Assembly (NCBI GenBank): GCA_025356665.1
Contig: JANXRV010000002.1
Span: 62,001-126,000, forward strand
Reading direction: 5' to 3'
Source: CAITSH01 sp025356665
Lineage (GTDB): Bacteria; Pseudomonadota; Gammaproteobacteria; Burkholderiales; SG8-39
Length of the DNA: 64,000 bases
The position numbers and the translations under genes are program-made. Below are positions 49,103 through 57,331 of this stretch, piece after piece. Below the pieces are notes generated by a model. It was not told where the DNA came from and ran no database searches. It saw only the letters and a program-made list of their open reading frames with translations. Position 1 is the first letter of the stretch. Every line of letters starts with the position of its first letter.

Positions 49103-50086
49103 ATGAGCACATTACGGCTCTCGGCGGCGTTTTGGCGTTACGATCGGACGCAGGCCCTGCTCGATGGCAGGATCCGCGCGCAAGGCCTTGAGCTCGATTG
49201 CGAGGTGTTGCGTCCCGAAGCGGCGTTCGCGCTGGCCTTTGGCGCCGCGCCCTTTGATGTTACCGAGCTTTCCCTCAGCAACACGCTCACAGCGCTTTCG
49301 CAGGGGCCGTTTCCGTACTGGTTGATTCCGGTGTTTCCATCGCGCTCCTTTCGACATGGGGCGCTGTTTGTCCGGACCGATAGGGGCATCAACGGCCCGG
49401 CTGATCTTGCCGGCAAGCGCGTAGGCTTGCAGGAATACGATATGACCGCCGCCGTGGTGTTGCGTGGCATGTTGCGTGATGCCTACGGGCTGGACACGTA
49501 TTCGATCCGCTGGTGCGTGGGCGAGCGCGAGCGTACCAAGCCCCTCGAGTTTCCGCTCAAACAAAGGCCGTCGCGCCTCGATATGGAGATCCTGTCGCCC
49601 GATCGCAGCCTGGAGCAAAGAATGCTTGCTGGTGAACTGGACGCCATTATTTCCCTGCGCGAACCGGGCGCCATCCGGGCCGGTGACGTGCGTGTGCGGC
49701 GCATGTTTGCGCCGCCCGAGGACGCCGAGCGCGATTGGTTCCTCGACACGCGGCTGTTCCCCATCATGCACGCCATCGGGGTAAAAAAAACGCTGGTCGA
49801 GGCGCATCCTGGCCTGGCATTGGCGCTTTATCAGGCGTTTTGCCAGGCGAAGGAGCTGGCGCTCGCCGAACTCGAGGTGATCCAGGCGTCCAAGGTCACC
49901 TTGCCCTGGATCAATGCCGAACTGCGGCGCACGCGCGCCCTGATGGGCGAGGATTTCTGGCCCTACGGCATTGCGGCCAACCGGCACACGCTTGAAACCC
50001 AGATGCGCTGGTCGCGCGAGGATGGCTTACAGGCGAGGGCGGTTTGCCTGGATGAACTCTTTGCGCCCGGTTTGTCGGGCACCTGA
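49103..50086 (+). CDS. 4,5-dihydroxyphthalate-decarboxylase-like/SBP-fold protein without signal peptide
   Basis: Protein of 327 residues of the 4,5-dihydroxyphthalate decarboxylase group, which shares the periplasmic-binding fold. LRLSAAFWRYDRTQALLDGR starts it without any signal sequence; FDVTELSLSNTLTAL, PVFPSRSFRHGALFV and GKRVGLQEYDMTAAVVLRGM are family segments. A cytosolic location fits an enzyme (decarboxylase) or an intracellular ligand-binding role. It lies 38 bases after the amidase and ends the island. A run of eight A occurs at 49783-49790. The reaction is not settled by sequence. Confidence 0.85.
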   Translation: MSTLRLSAAFWRYDRTQALLDGRIRAQGLELDCEVLRPEAAFALAFGAAPFDVTELSLSNTLTALSQGPFPYWLIPVFPSRSFRHGALFVRTDRGINGPADLAGKRVGLQEYDMTAAVVLRGMLRDAYGLDTYSIRWCVGERERTKPLEFPLKQRPSRLDMEILSPDRSLEQRMLAGELDAIISLREPGAIRAGDVRVRRMFAPPEDAERDWFLDTRLFPIMHAIGVKKTLVEAHPGLALALYQAFCQAKELALAELEVIQASKVTLPWINAELRRTRALMGEDFWPYGIAANRHTLETQMRWSREDGLQARAVCLDELFAPGLSGT

Positions 50087-50126
50087 ACTGCAGACCCGGG
50101 ACTGACCCGGTCTGACCCAGCCTAAT

Positions 50127-50345
50127 TTAGGCCTGAACGTCCGGATCCAACTGCTTGCAGATCCATGCGATCTGGTCTTTGAGCAGCAGCTTGCGCCGTT
50201 TCATGCGGCGCAACGCAAACTGGTCGTGCACCGGGTCGCCGGAAATGCGGTGAATGGCATCGTCGAGGTCACGGTGTTCAACCGTAAGCTCCTGCAGGCG
50301 CACCCGAAATTGCATGCGCAGCGATTCGTCGATGATTTGTCCCAT
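50127..50345 (-). CDS. Small YdcH-like protein (DUF465)
   Basis: Helical protein of 72 residues. The pattern LRMQFRVRLQELTVEHRDLDDAI followed by RRMKRRKLLLKDQIAWI is the DUF465/YdcH helical hairpin with its Lys/Arg-rich second helix. The biochemical role is unknown; family members are small cytosolic proteins. It converges on the decarboxylase-like gene and lies downstream of lgt on the same strand. Confidence 0.85.
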   Translation of the reverse strand: MGQIIDESLRMQFRVRLQELTVEHRDLDDAIHRISGDPVHDQFALRRMKRRKLLLKDQIAWICKQLDPDVQA

Positions 50346-50419
50346 GGCGCTATTTTAGGGCTTGTGACGAAACGAGGAGACGTCGCCTGTTCCGGCGCCT
50401 GGTTCAGCGCGCGGCAAAT

Positions 50420-51223
50420 TCATCTTGAAGGGGATGGTCGAGCCCGTCGGTATGACCAGGCGAGCATGGCAATGCCGGTCACGATCATCGGTAGCGATAA
50501 CCACTGGCCCATAGAAAGGCTAAACGCCAGCAGTCCGAGAAAGTCATCCGGTTCACGAAAGAATTCAGCGACAAACCGGAATACACCGTAACCGGCCAGA
50601 AACAGCCCCGAAGTCGCACCGATAGGCCGCGGCCGCGATGAGTAAAACCACAGCAGCGCAAACAGCAGCAGGCCTTCCATGGCGAACTGGTAAAGCTGCG
50701 ACGGATGGCGCGGCAAGGGCCCGCCGCTGGCGAACACCATGCTCCAGGGCAGGTCGGCCGGGGCGATGCGGCCCCACAATTCGCCATTGATGAAATTGCC
50801 GAGGCGGCCCGAGGCGAGGCCCAGCGGCACCAGCGGCGCGATGAAGTCCGTCACCGCCAGCCAGGATAGCTGGTGCTTGCGCGCCACCAGGGCCATGGCG
50901 ACGAGCACGCCCAGAAAGCCGCCGTGAAAGGCCATGCCCCCCTGCCACACCATGAATATTTCCAGCGGGTGGGCGAGGTAATACACCGGCTTGTAGAACA
51001 GTATATAGCCCAGGCGCCCGCCCAGGATCACCCCGAGCACACCGAAGAACAACAAGTCGTCGATGAGTGCCTCATTGATGCCGCGCCAGGCATCGCGCCG
51101 CGCGCGCATGCGGCCGAGAAAAAAGAATGCGCCGAAGCCGATGAGGTACATCAGACCGTACCAGCGTATGGCCAGCGGTCCGATTTGCAGCGCGATTGGG
51201 TCAAATTGCGGGTGGATGAGCAT
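50420..51223 (-). CDS. lgt: Prolipoprotein diacylglyceryl transferase
   Basis: Essential inner-membrane enzyme that adds diacylglyceryl from phosphatidylglycerol to the lipobox Cys of prolipoproteins. The 267 residues contain about seven helices, the HGGFLG motif near residue 100 with catalytic-region His, and the Lgt signature GRLGNFINGELWGR near 140-153; the N-terminus HPQFDPIALQIGPLAIRWYG is typical. Length is normal. In the classical gene order of betaproteobacteria it lies near ilvD, as here, with a DMT permease between on the other strand. Confidence 0.96.
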   Translation of the reverse strand: MLIHPQFDPIALQIGPLAIRWYGLMYLIGFGAFFFLGRMRARRDAWRGINEALIDDLLFFGVLGVILGGRLGYILFYKPVYYLAHPLEIFMVWQGGMAFHGGFLGVLVAMALVARKHQLSWLAVTDFIAPLVPLGLASGRLGNFINGELWGRIAPADLPWSMVFASGGPLPRHPSQLYQFAMEGLLLFALLWFYSSRPRPIGATSGLFLAGYGVFRFVAEFFREPDDFLGLLAFSLSMGQWLSLPMIVTGIAMLAWSYRRARPSPSR

Positions 51224-51386
51224 CGTTTGTCAGTGCGGGCGGTGCAAGCTGTACGATCAGGGCAAATCGGCGAAATCAAGAGATGAAGCAGGGTGTGAGT
51301 GTAGGGCAGGGCCGGCACATGCCGCACATTTTATTGGATATCACGCGGGCACAGGGTTACAGTCTCGGCTGCCGAGCCCCCTGCCC

Positions 51387-52319
51387 ATGCCTAAATCTGC
51401 GTTGTACAATTTCACCGCCTATGGCGCCTTGCTGTTGACCTGCGCGTTATGGGGCAGCAACGGAACCGTGGCGCGCCCGCTCGAGCTTGTCATGGGGCCG
51501 TTCACACTCAGTGTGTTGCGCTGGCTTGTGGTTGTGCTGCTGCTGCTGCCGCTTGTCTGGCCCGAGCGCGCGGCGATGCTGCGTGCCATGCGCACCCAGG
51601 GCCGCCTGCTGGTGTCGTTTGCATTGCTCAGTGGCGCACTGCAAAGCGGCCTGGTTTACGCCGGCCTCGCCGGCACCACAGCCATCCATCTTGGCTTGCT
51701 CAATTCGGCCATCCCGGTGATGATCATTTTCATCACCTGGGTCTGGCATGGGCGCCAACCGCGCCGGCTCGAGACCATCGGCCTTGCCGTATCCCTGTGT
51801 GGCGTGCTGCTGATTCTGGCGCACGGCGACCTGGCCGCGTTGCTGCACCTGGATTTTGGTGCGGGCGATCTGATGATCCTGGCCGGCATGGTGAACTGGT
51901 CTCTTTACACTATCAAGTTGAAAGACAGGCCGGCGTCGCTGTCCCTGTTTGCCTTCGCTTTTCTTGTCGCCCTGATCGGAAGCGTTTTGGCGTCGCCGGT
52001 GGTCGCGGTGGAGTTCGTGCTGCGCGGATTGCCACAGATGGGGGCGCGCGAAATGCTCAGCGTTTTGTACATTGGCGTCCTGCCGACGCTGGCCGGTATG
52101 CTGTTGTTTGGCTACGGCGTCGACAGAGTGGGCCCGGTGCGCGCCGGGATTTTTGCCCACTTCATGCCGGTGTTCGCGACCCTCTTCGCCGTGCTGATTC
52201 TGGGTGAGGTGTTTCACGCTTACCATGCCGCCGGCTTTGTCCTTGTCGCCGGCGGCGCGATCATGAGTTGTTTCAGACCGGACGCGGTGGTAACGTCACC
52301 GCCTCCTGCCCGCGTATGA
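51387..52319 (+). CDS. DMT-superfamily (EamA) transporter
   Basis: Membrane protein of 310 residues with about ten helices in two EamA repeats (first about 8-140: ALLLTCALWGSNGTVARPLE; second about 150-290: GAGDLMILAGMVNWSLYTIK). It starts at ATG 51387; the open frame extends to 51063, but that part is antisense to lgt and Arg/Cys-rich. EamA carriers export amino acids or other small metabolites; the substrate is unknown. It ends 62 bases before ilvD. Confidence 0.92.
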   Translation: MPKSALYNFTAYGALLLTCALWGSNGTVARPLELVMGPFTLSVLRWLVVVLLLLPLVWPERAAMLRAMRTQGRLLVSFALLSGALQSGLVYAGLAGTTAIHLGLLNSAIPVMIIFITWVWHGRQPRRLETIGLAVSLCGVLLILAHGDLAALLHLDFGAGDLMILAGMVNWSLYTIKLKDRPASLSLFAFAFLVALIGSVLASPVVAVEFVLRGLPQMGAREMLSVLYIGVLPTLAGMLLFGYGVDRVGPVRAGIFAHFMPVFATLFAVLILGEVFHAYHAAGFVLVAGGAIMSCFRPDAVVTSPPPARV

Positions 52320-52381
52320 GCGGGCATTAAACGCGGACTTCGGATCGCGGAACTTATTCAGAATTCAGAAGGAGCAGTGCC

Positions 52382-54067
52382 ATGGCAGACAACTGGAGAA
52401 GCAAACTGATCACCGCGGGCGTGGCCCGCTCGCCCAACCGCGCCATGCTGCGCGCCGTAGGGTTTGGCGACAAGGATTTCGACAAGCCCATCGTCGGTGT
52501 CGCCAACGGCCACTCCAACATGAACCCGTGCAACGCCGGCATCCAGCCGCTGGTGGACCGCGCCATGGCGGCGCTCAAGTCCGAGGGCGCGATGCCGCAG
52601 GTGTTCGGCACGCCGACCATCACCGACGGTATCGGCATGGGCACCGAGGCGATGAAGTATTCGCTGGTGTCGCGCGAGGTCATCGCCGATGCGATCGAAA
52701 CCAGCGTCAACGGTCAGGCCATGGATGGCGTGCTTGTTTGCGGCGGTTGCGACAAGAACATGCCCGCCGGCATGATGGCCATGGCGCGCATGAACGTGCC
52801 GGGCATTTACGTCTACGCCGGCAGCATCAAGCCGGGCCGCTGGAAGGGCCAGGACCTGACCATCGTGTCGGCCTTCGAGGCGGTCGGTGCGTTTTCTGCC
52901 GGCAAAATGAAAGAGGCCGATTTCATCGGTATCGAAAAAAACGCCTGCCCCTCGGTCGGCGCCTGCGGCGGCATGTACACCGCCAATACCATGTCCTCGT
53001 CCTTTGAGGCGCTGGGCATGAGCCTGCTCGGCTCCTCGCAAATGGCCTCGCCCGACCCGGAAAAAGCCGACTCGGCCGCAGCCTCGGCCAAGGTGCTGGT
53101 CAACGCCATCCGCAACAATATCCGCCCGCGCGACATCATCACGCGCAAGTCGCTGGAGAACACCGCCGCGTTGATCATGGCCACCGGTGGCTCGACCAAT
53201 GCGGTACTGCATTACCTTGCCATCGCTTCGGCCGCCGGCGTGAAGTGGACCATCGACGATTTCGAGCGCGTGCGCCGCAAGGTGCCGGTGCTGTGTAACC
53301 TCAAGCCCTCGGGCCAGTATGTGGCGGTGGATTTTCACCGCGCCGGCGGTGTGCCGCAGGTGTTGAAGATGCTGCTGGCCAACGGCCTGTTGCATGGCGA
53401 CTGCCTCACCATCACCGGTCGCACCATGGCCGAGGAACTGAAAAAAATTCCAAACGAGCCGCGCAAGGATCAGGACGTCATCCGGCCGTTCAATAATCCC
53501 ATGTACAAGCAGGGCCACCTCGCCATCCTCAAGGGCAATCTCTCGCCCGAGGGCTGTGTGGCCAAGATCACCGGCCTGAAAAACCCGTCCATCACCGGCC
53601 CGGCGCGGGTGTTTGACTCTGAGCCGGCGGCGATGAAGGCCATCATGGCGAAGAAAATCAAGGCGGGCGATGTTGTGGTGATCCGCTACGAAGGCCCCAA
53701 GGGCGGCCCCGGCATGCAGGAAATGCTGGCGCCTACTTCGGCGCTGATCGGTCAGGGGCTTGGCGAATCGGTCGGATTGTTGACGGACGGCCGTTTTTCC
53801 GGCGGCACCTGGGGCATGGTCGTCGGGCACGTCTCGCCCGAGGCCTTTCTTGGCGGCACCATTGCCTTGGTCAAGGAGGGCGATTCCATCACCATCGATG
53901 CCAAAAAGCTGCTCATCCAGCTCAACGTTCCGGTCAAGGAAATCGCCGCGCGGCGTAAAAAGTGGAAGCAACCCAAGCCGCGTTACACCCGTGGTGTGCT
54001 GGGCAAGTACTTCAAACTGGTTTCGACCGCCAGCATCGGCGCTATTACCGACGGCGGGGACAAATAA
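52382..54067 (+). CDS. ilvD: Dihydroxy-acid dehydratase
   Basis: Fourth enzyme of branched-chain amino acid synthesis, dehydrating 2,3-dihydroxyisovalerate and its homologue. The 561 residues have three cluster cysteines: Cys50 (MNPCNAGI), Cys123 (CGGCDKNMPAG) and Cys195 (SVGACGGMYTANTM), the layout of 2Fe-2S-type enzymes. C-terminal TDGRFSGGTWGMVVGHVSPE is also conserved. An AGAAGGAGCAGTGCC ribosome site precedes ATG 52382. A 900-codon antisense open frame across it is a codon-bias shadow. The YkgJ-type gene follows by six bases. Confidence 0.97.
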   Translation: MADNWRSKLITAGVARSPNRAMLRAVGFGDKDFDKPIVGVANGHSNMNPCNAGIQPLVDRAMAALKSEGAMPQVFGTPTITDGIGMGTEAMKYSLVSREVIADAIETSVNGQAMDGVLVCGGCDKNMPAGMMAMARMNVPGIYVYAGSIKPGRWKGQDLTIVSAFEAVGAFSAGKMKEADFIGIEKNACPSVGACGGMYTANTMSSSFEALGMSLLGSSQMASPDPEKADSAAASAKVLVNAIRNNIRPRDIITRKSLENTAALIMATGGSTNAVLHYLAIASAAGVKWTIDDFERVRRKVPVLCNLKPSGQYVAVDFHRAGGVPQVLKMLLANGLLHGDCLTITGRTMAEELKKIPNEPRKDQDVIRPFNNPMYKQGHLAILKGNLSPEGCVAKITGLKNPSITGPARVFDSEPAAMKAIMAKKIKAGDVVVIRYEGPKGGPGMQEMLAPTSALIGQGLGESVGLLTDGRFSGGTWGMVVGHVSPEAFLGGTIALVKEGDSITIDAKKLLIQLNVPVKEIAARRKKWKQPKPRYTRGVLGKYFKLVSTASIGAITDGGDK

Positions 54068-54073
54068 GACCAC

Positions 54074-54433
54074 ATGGGCAAACCCACTTTCAATTGCGCC
54101 AAATGCCCCGGCTTTTGCTGCAACTACGAACACATCCCCGTGAACAAGCGCGACCTGAAGCGGCTGGCGAAGCATTTTGACCTGCCGCTGGAAAAGGCCG
54201 AGCAGCGCTTCACCAAGGTCATCGACGGCGAGCTGGGAATGCGCCACCGCAAGGATCACATCTACAAGTCCACCTGCATGATGTTCGACCAGGAAAAGCG
54301 CTGCTGTACCATCTACGAGGCGCGGCCCCAGGTCTGCCGCGAGTATCCGGACGGACGCACTTGCGGCTATTACAACTTCCTCAAGTTTGAGCGCGCCATA
54401 CAGGGCGACGACAGCTTCATCCCCGACGCTTAG
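54074..54433 (+). CDS. YkgJ-family cysteine-cluster protein
   Basis: Small Zn/Fe-chelating-type protein of 119 residues with the CxxCxxxCC pattern (CAKCPGFCC near 8-16) and further cysteines at CMMFDQEKRCCTIYEARPQVC and TCGYYN. This is the YkgJ/UPF0153 pattern, a putative Fe-S or zinc cluster protein of unknown function. It begins six bases after ilvD and is probably co-transcribed, so it may help an Fe-S enzyme; that is inference. Confidence 0.9.
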   Translation: MGKPTFNCAKCPGFCCNYEHIPVNKRDLKRLAKHFDLPLEKAEQRFTKVIDGELGMRHRKDHIYKSTCMMFDQEKRCCTIYEARPQVCREYPDGRTCGYYNFLKFERAIQGDDSFIPDA

Positions 54434-54517
54434 CCCAGGCCGGGCCGTCGCGTGCGGACGCGGGCGCGCTATACTCGATGGCAAAGATATACGAACAAAG
54501 CGCGAGGAGCAAAGAGC

Positions 54518-54955
54518 ATGGCCATCAACCGCATCAACCACTACTCGATCCGCACCACCGATCTCAAGGCATCGGAGAAGTTCTACACCGAGGTGATGGG
54601 CTTCACCGTCGGCCCGCGCCCGCCGTTTGATTTCCCCGGGCTGTGGCTGTACAAGGGTGATCACGCCGATTACGACAATGCCGTCGTGCACATCATCGGC
54701 ATCGACCTCAATAATCCCGAAGGCCTCAAGGCCTATCTTGGCGATCGCAGCCTCGACAGCCTCAAGGGTACCGGCACCGTGGACCACATCGCGTTTGCCG
54801 CCACCGGGCTGCAAAAAATGCTCGCGCACCTGAAGGCGGGGAATGTGCCGCATCGCGAGCGTACCGTTCCAAGCATGGGCCTGCACCAGATCTTTCTCGA
54901 TGATCCGAGCGAAGTGGTCATCGAACTTAACTATCCTGCCGCCGAACCGGCCTGA
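54518..54955 (+). CDS. VOC-superfamily protein (glyoxalase/dioxygenase fold) 1
   Basis: Metal-dependent VOC protein of 145 residues. Likely ligands: His in RINHYSIRT near residue 8, His in TVDHIAFAA near 90, Glu in VVIELNYP near 137. Start is ATG 54518 with GAGGAGC upstream; the frame extends to 54452 without conserved sequence. It is paralogous to the VOC protein at 61.9 kb (shared NHY, PRPxFxF, VDHIAF-type motifs). It may act as glyoxalase, epimerase or ring-cleaving dioxygenase. It precedes the Liv importer by 163 bases. Confidence 0.9.
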   Translation: MAINRINHYSIRTTDLKASEKFYTEVMGFTVGPRPPFDFPGLWLYKGDHADYDNAVVHIIGIDLNNPEGLKAYLGDRSLDSLKGTGTVDHIAFAATGLQKMLAHLKAGNVPHRERTVPSMGLHQIFLDDPSEVVIELNYPAAEPA

Positions 54956-55118
54956 GCCGGGCGCGGGAACCGCGTCGTTCCCTGCTGCGTCGTTGGCACC
55001 GGCGGTCACGATGGCGCGGCGGCAAAATGTACAGGCGCGGACGTTTCGGTGTAGCATGCTTGCGAGCTTGTCCGTAGAGACAGATGGGATTCAATTCAAT
55101 TGTTCCTGAGGAGGAAGC

Positions 55119-56345
55119 ATGAGATTTGCCAGCCTATTTGCGAGGTTTTTCGGCGTTGTTGCGCTCGCCGTGTCCGCCGTTGTTTTCGCGCAGCAACCCA
55201 TCAAGATTGGCATGAGCATGCCGCAGACCGGCCCCTTGGGCGGCGGAGGCAAGGCGGCGCTGCTGGCGCTCAACATGTGGGTGGAGGATGTCAACGCCAA
55301 GGGCGGACTGCTCGGGCGCAAGGTACAGCTCACCTCCTATGATGACCAGGGCAATCCGGCGCTCACCCCGGGCATTTACACCAAGCTGCTCGATATCGAC
55401 AAAGTCGACCTGCTGATTGCCCCCTACGCCACGGTGCCCACCGCGCCGCTGATGCCACTGGTCAAGCAGCGCGGCCTGCTGCTGATGGGGAATTTCTCCT
55501 TCCAGGTCAACCATACCGTCAAGCACGACATGTGGTTCAACAACGCCCCGTGGGGCGACGCCACCAGCTGGTTCGAGGGCTTTTTCCTTGCCAGCAAGAG
55601 CCTCAACGGCAAGACTGTCGCCTTCCTCGCGGCGGACCAGGAATTTGCGCAAAACCTCGTGGTCGGCGCCAAGGAGCAGGCGAAAAAGCACGGCCTCACC
55701 ACGGTCTACGAGCAGAATTATCCCTCCACCACCGTTGACTTCTCATCGATGATGCGGGCGATCCGCGCGGCCAAGCCTGACATGGTGTTTGTCGCCTCCT
55801 ACCCCGGTGACTCGGTGGCCATCGTGCGCGCCGTCAACGAAGTCGGCGTCGGCCCGTCGGTCAAGCTCTTTGGCGGCGGCATGGTCGGCCTGCAATTCAC
55901 GCCGATCATGGAATCGCTGGGCTCGCAACTGAACGGCATTACCAATTACACCAGCTTCGCACCGGGCATGGACTTCCCCGGCATCAAGGATTTCTTCGAC
56001 CGTTATTCCAAAAAGGCCGTCGAAGCCAAGGTTGACCCACTCGGTTTTTACCTGCCGCCGTTCAACTATGCCATCGGGCAGATGCTGGAACAGGCCGTCA
56101 CCGCAACCAAGAGCTTCGACCATAAGAAGCTCGCTGAGTACTTGCGCAAAAACGAGATGAAGACCATCGTCGGGCCGATCAGCTTCGGTCCGGACGGCGA
56201 GCGGGCCAAGCCGACGGTGGCAATGATCCAGTTTCGCGGCATTGCCGACAAGAACGTCGAGCAGTTCCGCCAGACGGGCAAACAGGTGATCCTCTATCCG
56301 CAGCAGTTTAAAAGCGGCGAGGTTCAGCCTTTCTCGTCGAAGTAA
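55119..56345 (+). CDS. Liv-type ABC substrate-binding protein
   Basis: Periplasmic receptor of the branched-chain amino acid (HAAT) family, 408 residues, with signal peptide (cleavage after VVFAQ). Mature start QPIKIGMSMPQTGPLGGGGKAAL is the family pattern and VKLFGGGMVGLQF lies in the second lobe. Family members also bind aromatic acids, urea and amides. GAGGAGGAAGC provides a strong ribosome site. A terminator separates it from the permease genes, giving excess receptor. Catabolic neighbours suggest an aromatic-acid-type ligand. Confidence 0.93.
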   Translation: MRFASLFARFFGVVALAVSAVVFAQQPIKIGMSMPQTGPLGGGGKAALLALNMWVEDVNAKGGLLGRKVQLTSYDDQGNPALTPGIYTKLLDIDKVDLLIAPYATVPTAPLMPLVKQRGLLLMGNFSFQVNHTVKHDMWFNNAPWGDATSWFEGFFLASKSLNGKTVAFLAADQEFAQNLVVGAKEQAKKHGLTTVYEQNYPSTTVDFSSMMRAIRAAKPDMVFVASYPGDSVAIVRAVNEVGVGPSVKLFGGGMVGLQFTPIMESLGSQLNGITNYTSFAPGMDFPGIKDFFDRYSKKAVEAKVDPLGFYLPPFNYAIGQMLEQAVTATKSFDHKKLAEYLRKNEMKTIVGPISFGPDGERAKPTVAMIQFRGIADKNVEQFRQTGKQVILYPQQFKSGEVQPFSSK

Positions 56346-56360
56346 CCCCTGTAAACGCTG

Positions 56361-56388
56361 AAACGGCGCGGCCCTGCCGCGCCGTTTT
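56361..56388 (+). terminator. Rho-independent terminator after the Liv receptor
   Basis: Perfect 11-bp stem AAACGGCGCGG / CCGCGCCGTTT with a five-base loop CCCTG and a short T-tract. It lies 16 bases after the receptor stop and before the permease, a common arrangement for high receptor-to-permease ratio by partial read-through. Confidence 0.85.
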
Positions 56389-56440
56389 ACGTATCCGCCC
56401 CCCAAACCCGTACTCGCGCCACGCCACATAAGGGGAATGC

Positions 56441-57313
56441 TTGTTCTCGTTTGACCTGCTCGTAGACGCCGTCGTGTTCGGCCTGCTGCTCGGCTGCTTT
56501 TACACGGCGGTGAGCATAGGCCTGTCGGTCTCCTTCGGCCTGCTCGACGTGCCTCACATCGCCCACCCGGCCTTTGTCGTGCTGGGCGCCTATGGCACCT
56601 ACCTGCTCGGCACCTACGGCCTCGATCCGATCCTGTCCGGGCTTGCGCTGATGCCACTGTTCTTCCTCTTCGGCATCCTCGTCTACCGCTTTTACTACGA
56701 GACTTTTGAAAAACGCGGCGGTGAGGCCGGCGTGCGCGGCCTGGCGTTTTTCTTTGGCGTGGCCTTTATCGTCGAGGTCGGGCTGATCCTCGCCTTCGGC
56801 GTCGACCAGCGCATGGTCGAGGCCAAATACATCGGCAAGAGCATCACTATCGCCGAAATGCGCATACCGCTGCGCCTGGTCGTGGCCTTTGCCATGGCGC
56901 TCATCCTCACCGTCTTGCTCACCTTGTACCTGTCCAAGACCTTCACCGGCCGCGCCATCAAGGCGGTGGCGCAGGACGAGCCGGCGCTGCGGCTGATGGG
57001 CGCCAACCCGGTGCGCATCAAGCAGTGGGCCTTCGGCATCGCCACCGCCGTCGCGGCCCTCGCCGGCGCCCTGCTGATCATCGTCGGCCCGGTCGAGCCG
57101 GGCATGGGCCGCCTCTACATCGGCCGCACTTTCTGCGTCGTCGTACTTGCCGGCCTGGGCAGCATGAGCGGCACGCTCGCCGCCGGCCTCATTCTTGGCG
57201 TGTCCGAATCCATCGTGTTGACGCTGTTCGGCGCCTCCTGGGCGCCGGCGGTGTCCTTCGGCCTGCTACTGGTGGTGCTGGGCCTGCGCCCGCAGGGCTT
57301 GTTTGGCAGATGA
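56441..57313 (+). CDS. livH: Liv-type ABC permease LivH
   Basis: First inner-membrane permease, 290 residues and about eight helices. Conserved: LLGCFYTAVSIGLSVSFGLL, then the cytoplasmic loop RAIKAVAQDEPALRLMGANP and GMGRLYIGRTFCVVVLAGLG. The start is TTG 56441 with AGGGGAA eight bases upstream; no in-frame ATG precedes the first helix. It is 19 bases before livM. Gene symbols denote the family, not proven leucine transport. Confidence 0.92.
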   Translation: MFSFDLLVDAVVFGLLLGCFYTAVSIGLSVSFGLLDVPHIAHPAFVVLGAYGTYLLGTYGLDPILSGLALMPLFFLFGILVYRFYYETFEKRGGEAGVRGLAFFFGVAFIVEVGLILAFGVDQRMVEAKYIGKSITIAEMRIPLRLVVAFAMALILTVLLTLYLSKTFTGRAIKAVAQDEPALRLMGANPVRIKQWAFGIATAVAALAGALLIIVGPVEPGMGRLYIGRTFCVVVLAGLGSMSGTLAAGLILGVSESIVLTLFGASWAPAVSFGLLLVVLGLRPQGLFGR

Positions 57314-57331
57314 GCGGAAGATGAGCCGACA

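Noticed and set aside
50087..50126. Bidirectional terminator between the decarboxylase-like gene and the YdcH-like gene
   Set aside because: Only a 5-bp stem (GCCTA/TAGGC) without a U-tract; too weak to call.
52358..55057. A 900-codon open frame on the minus strand opposite ilvD, the YkgJ-type gene and a VOC gene
   Set aside because: It mirrors three well-supported genes; its His/Gly/Asp-rich translation has no recognisable domain and is the usual antisense shadow of GC-rich codon use.
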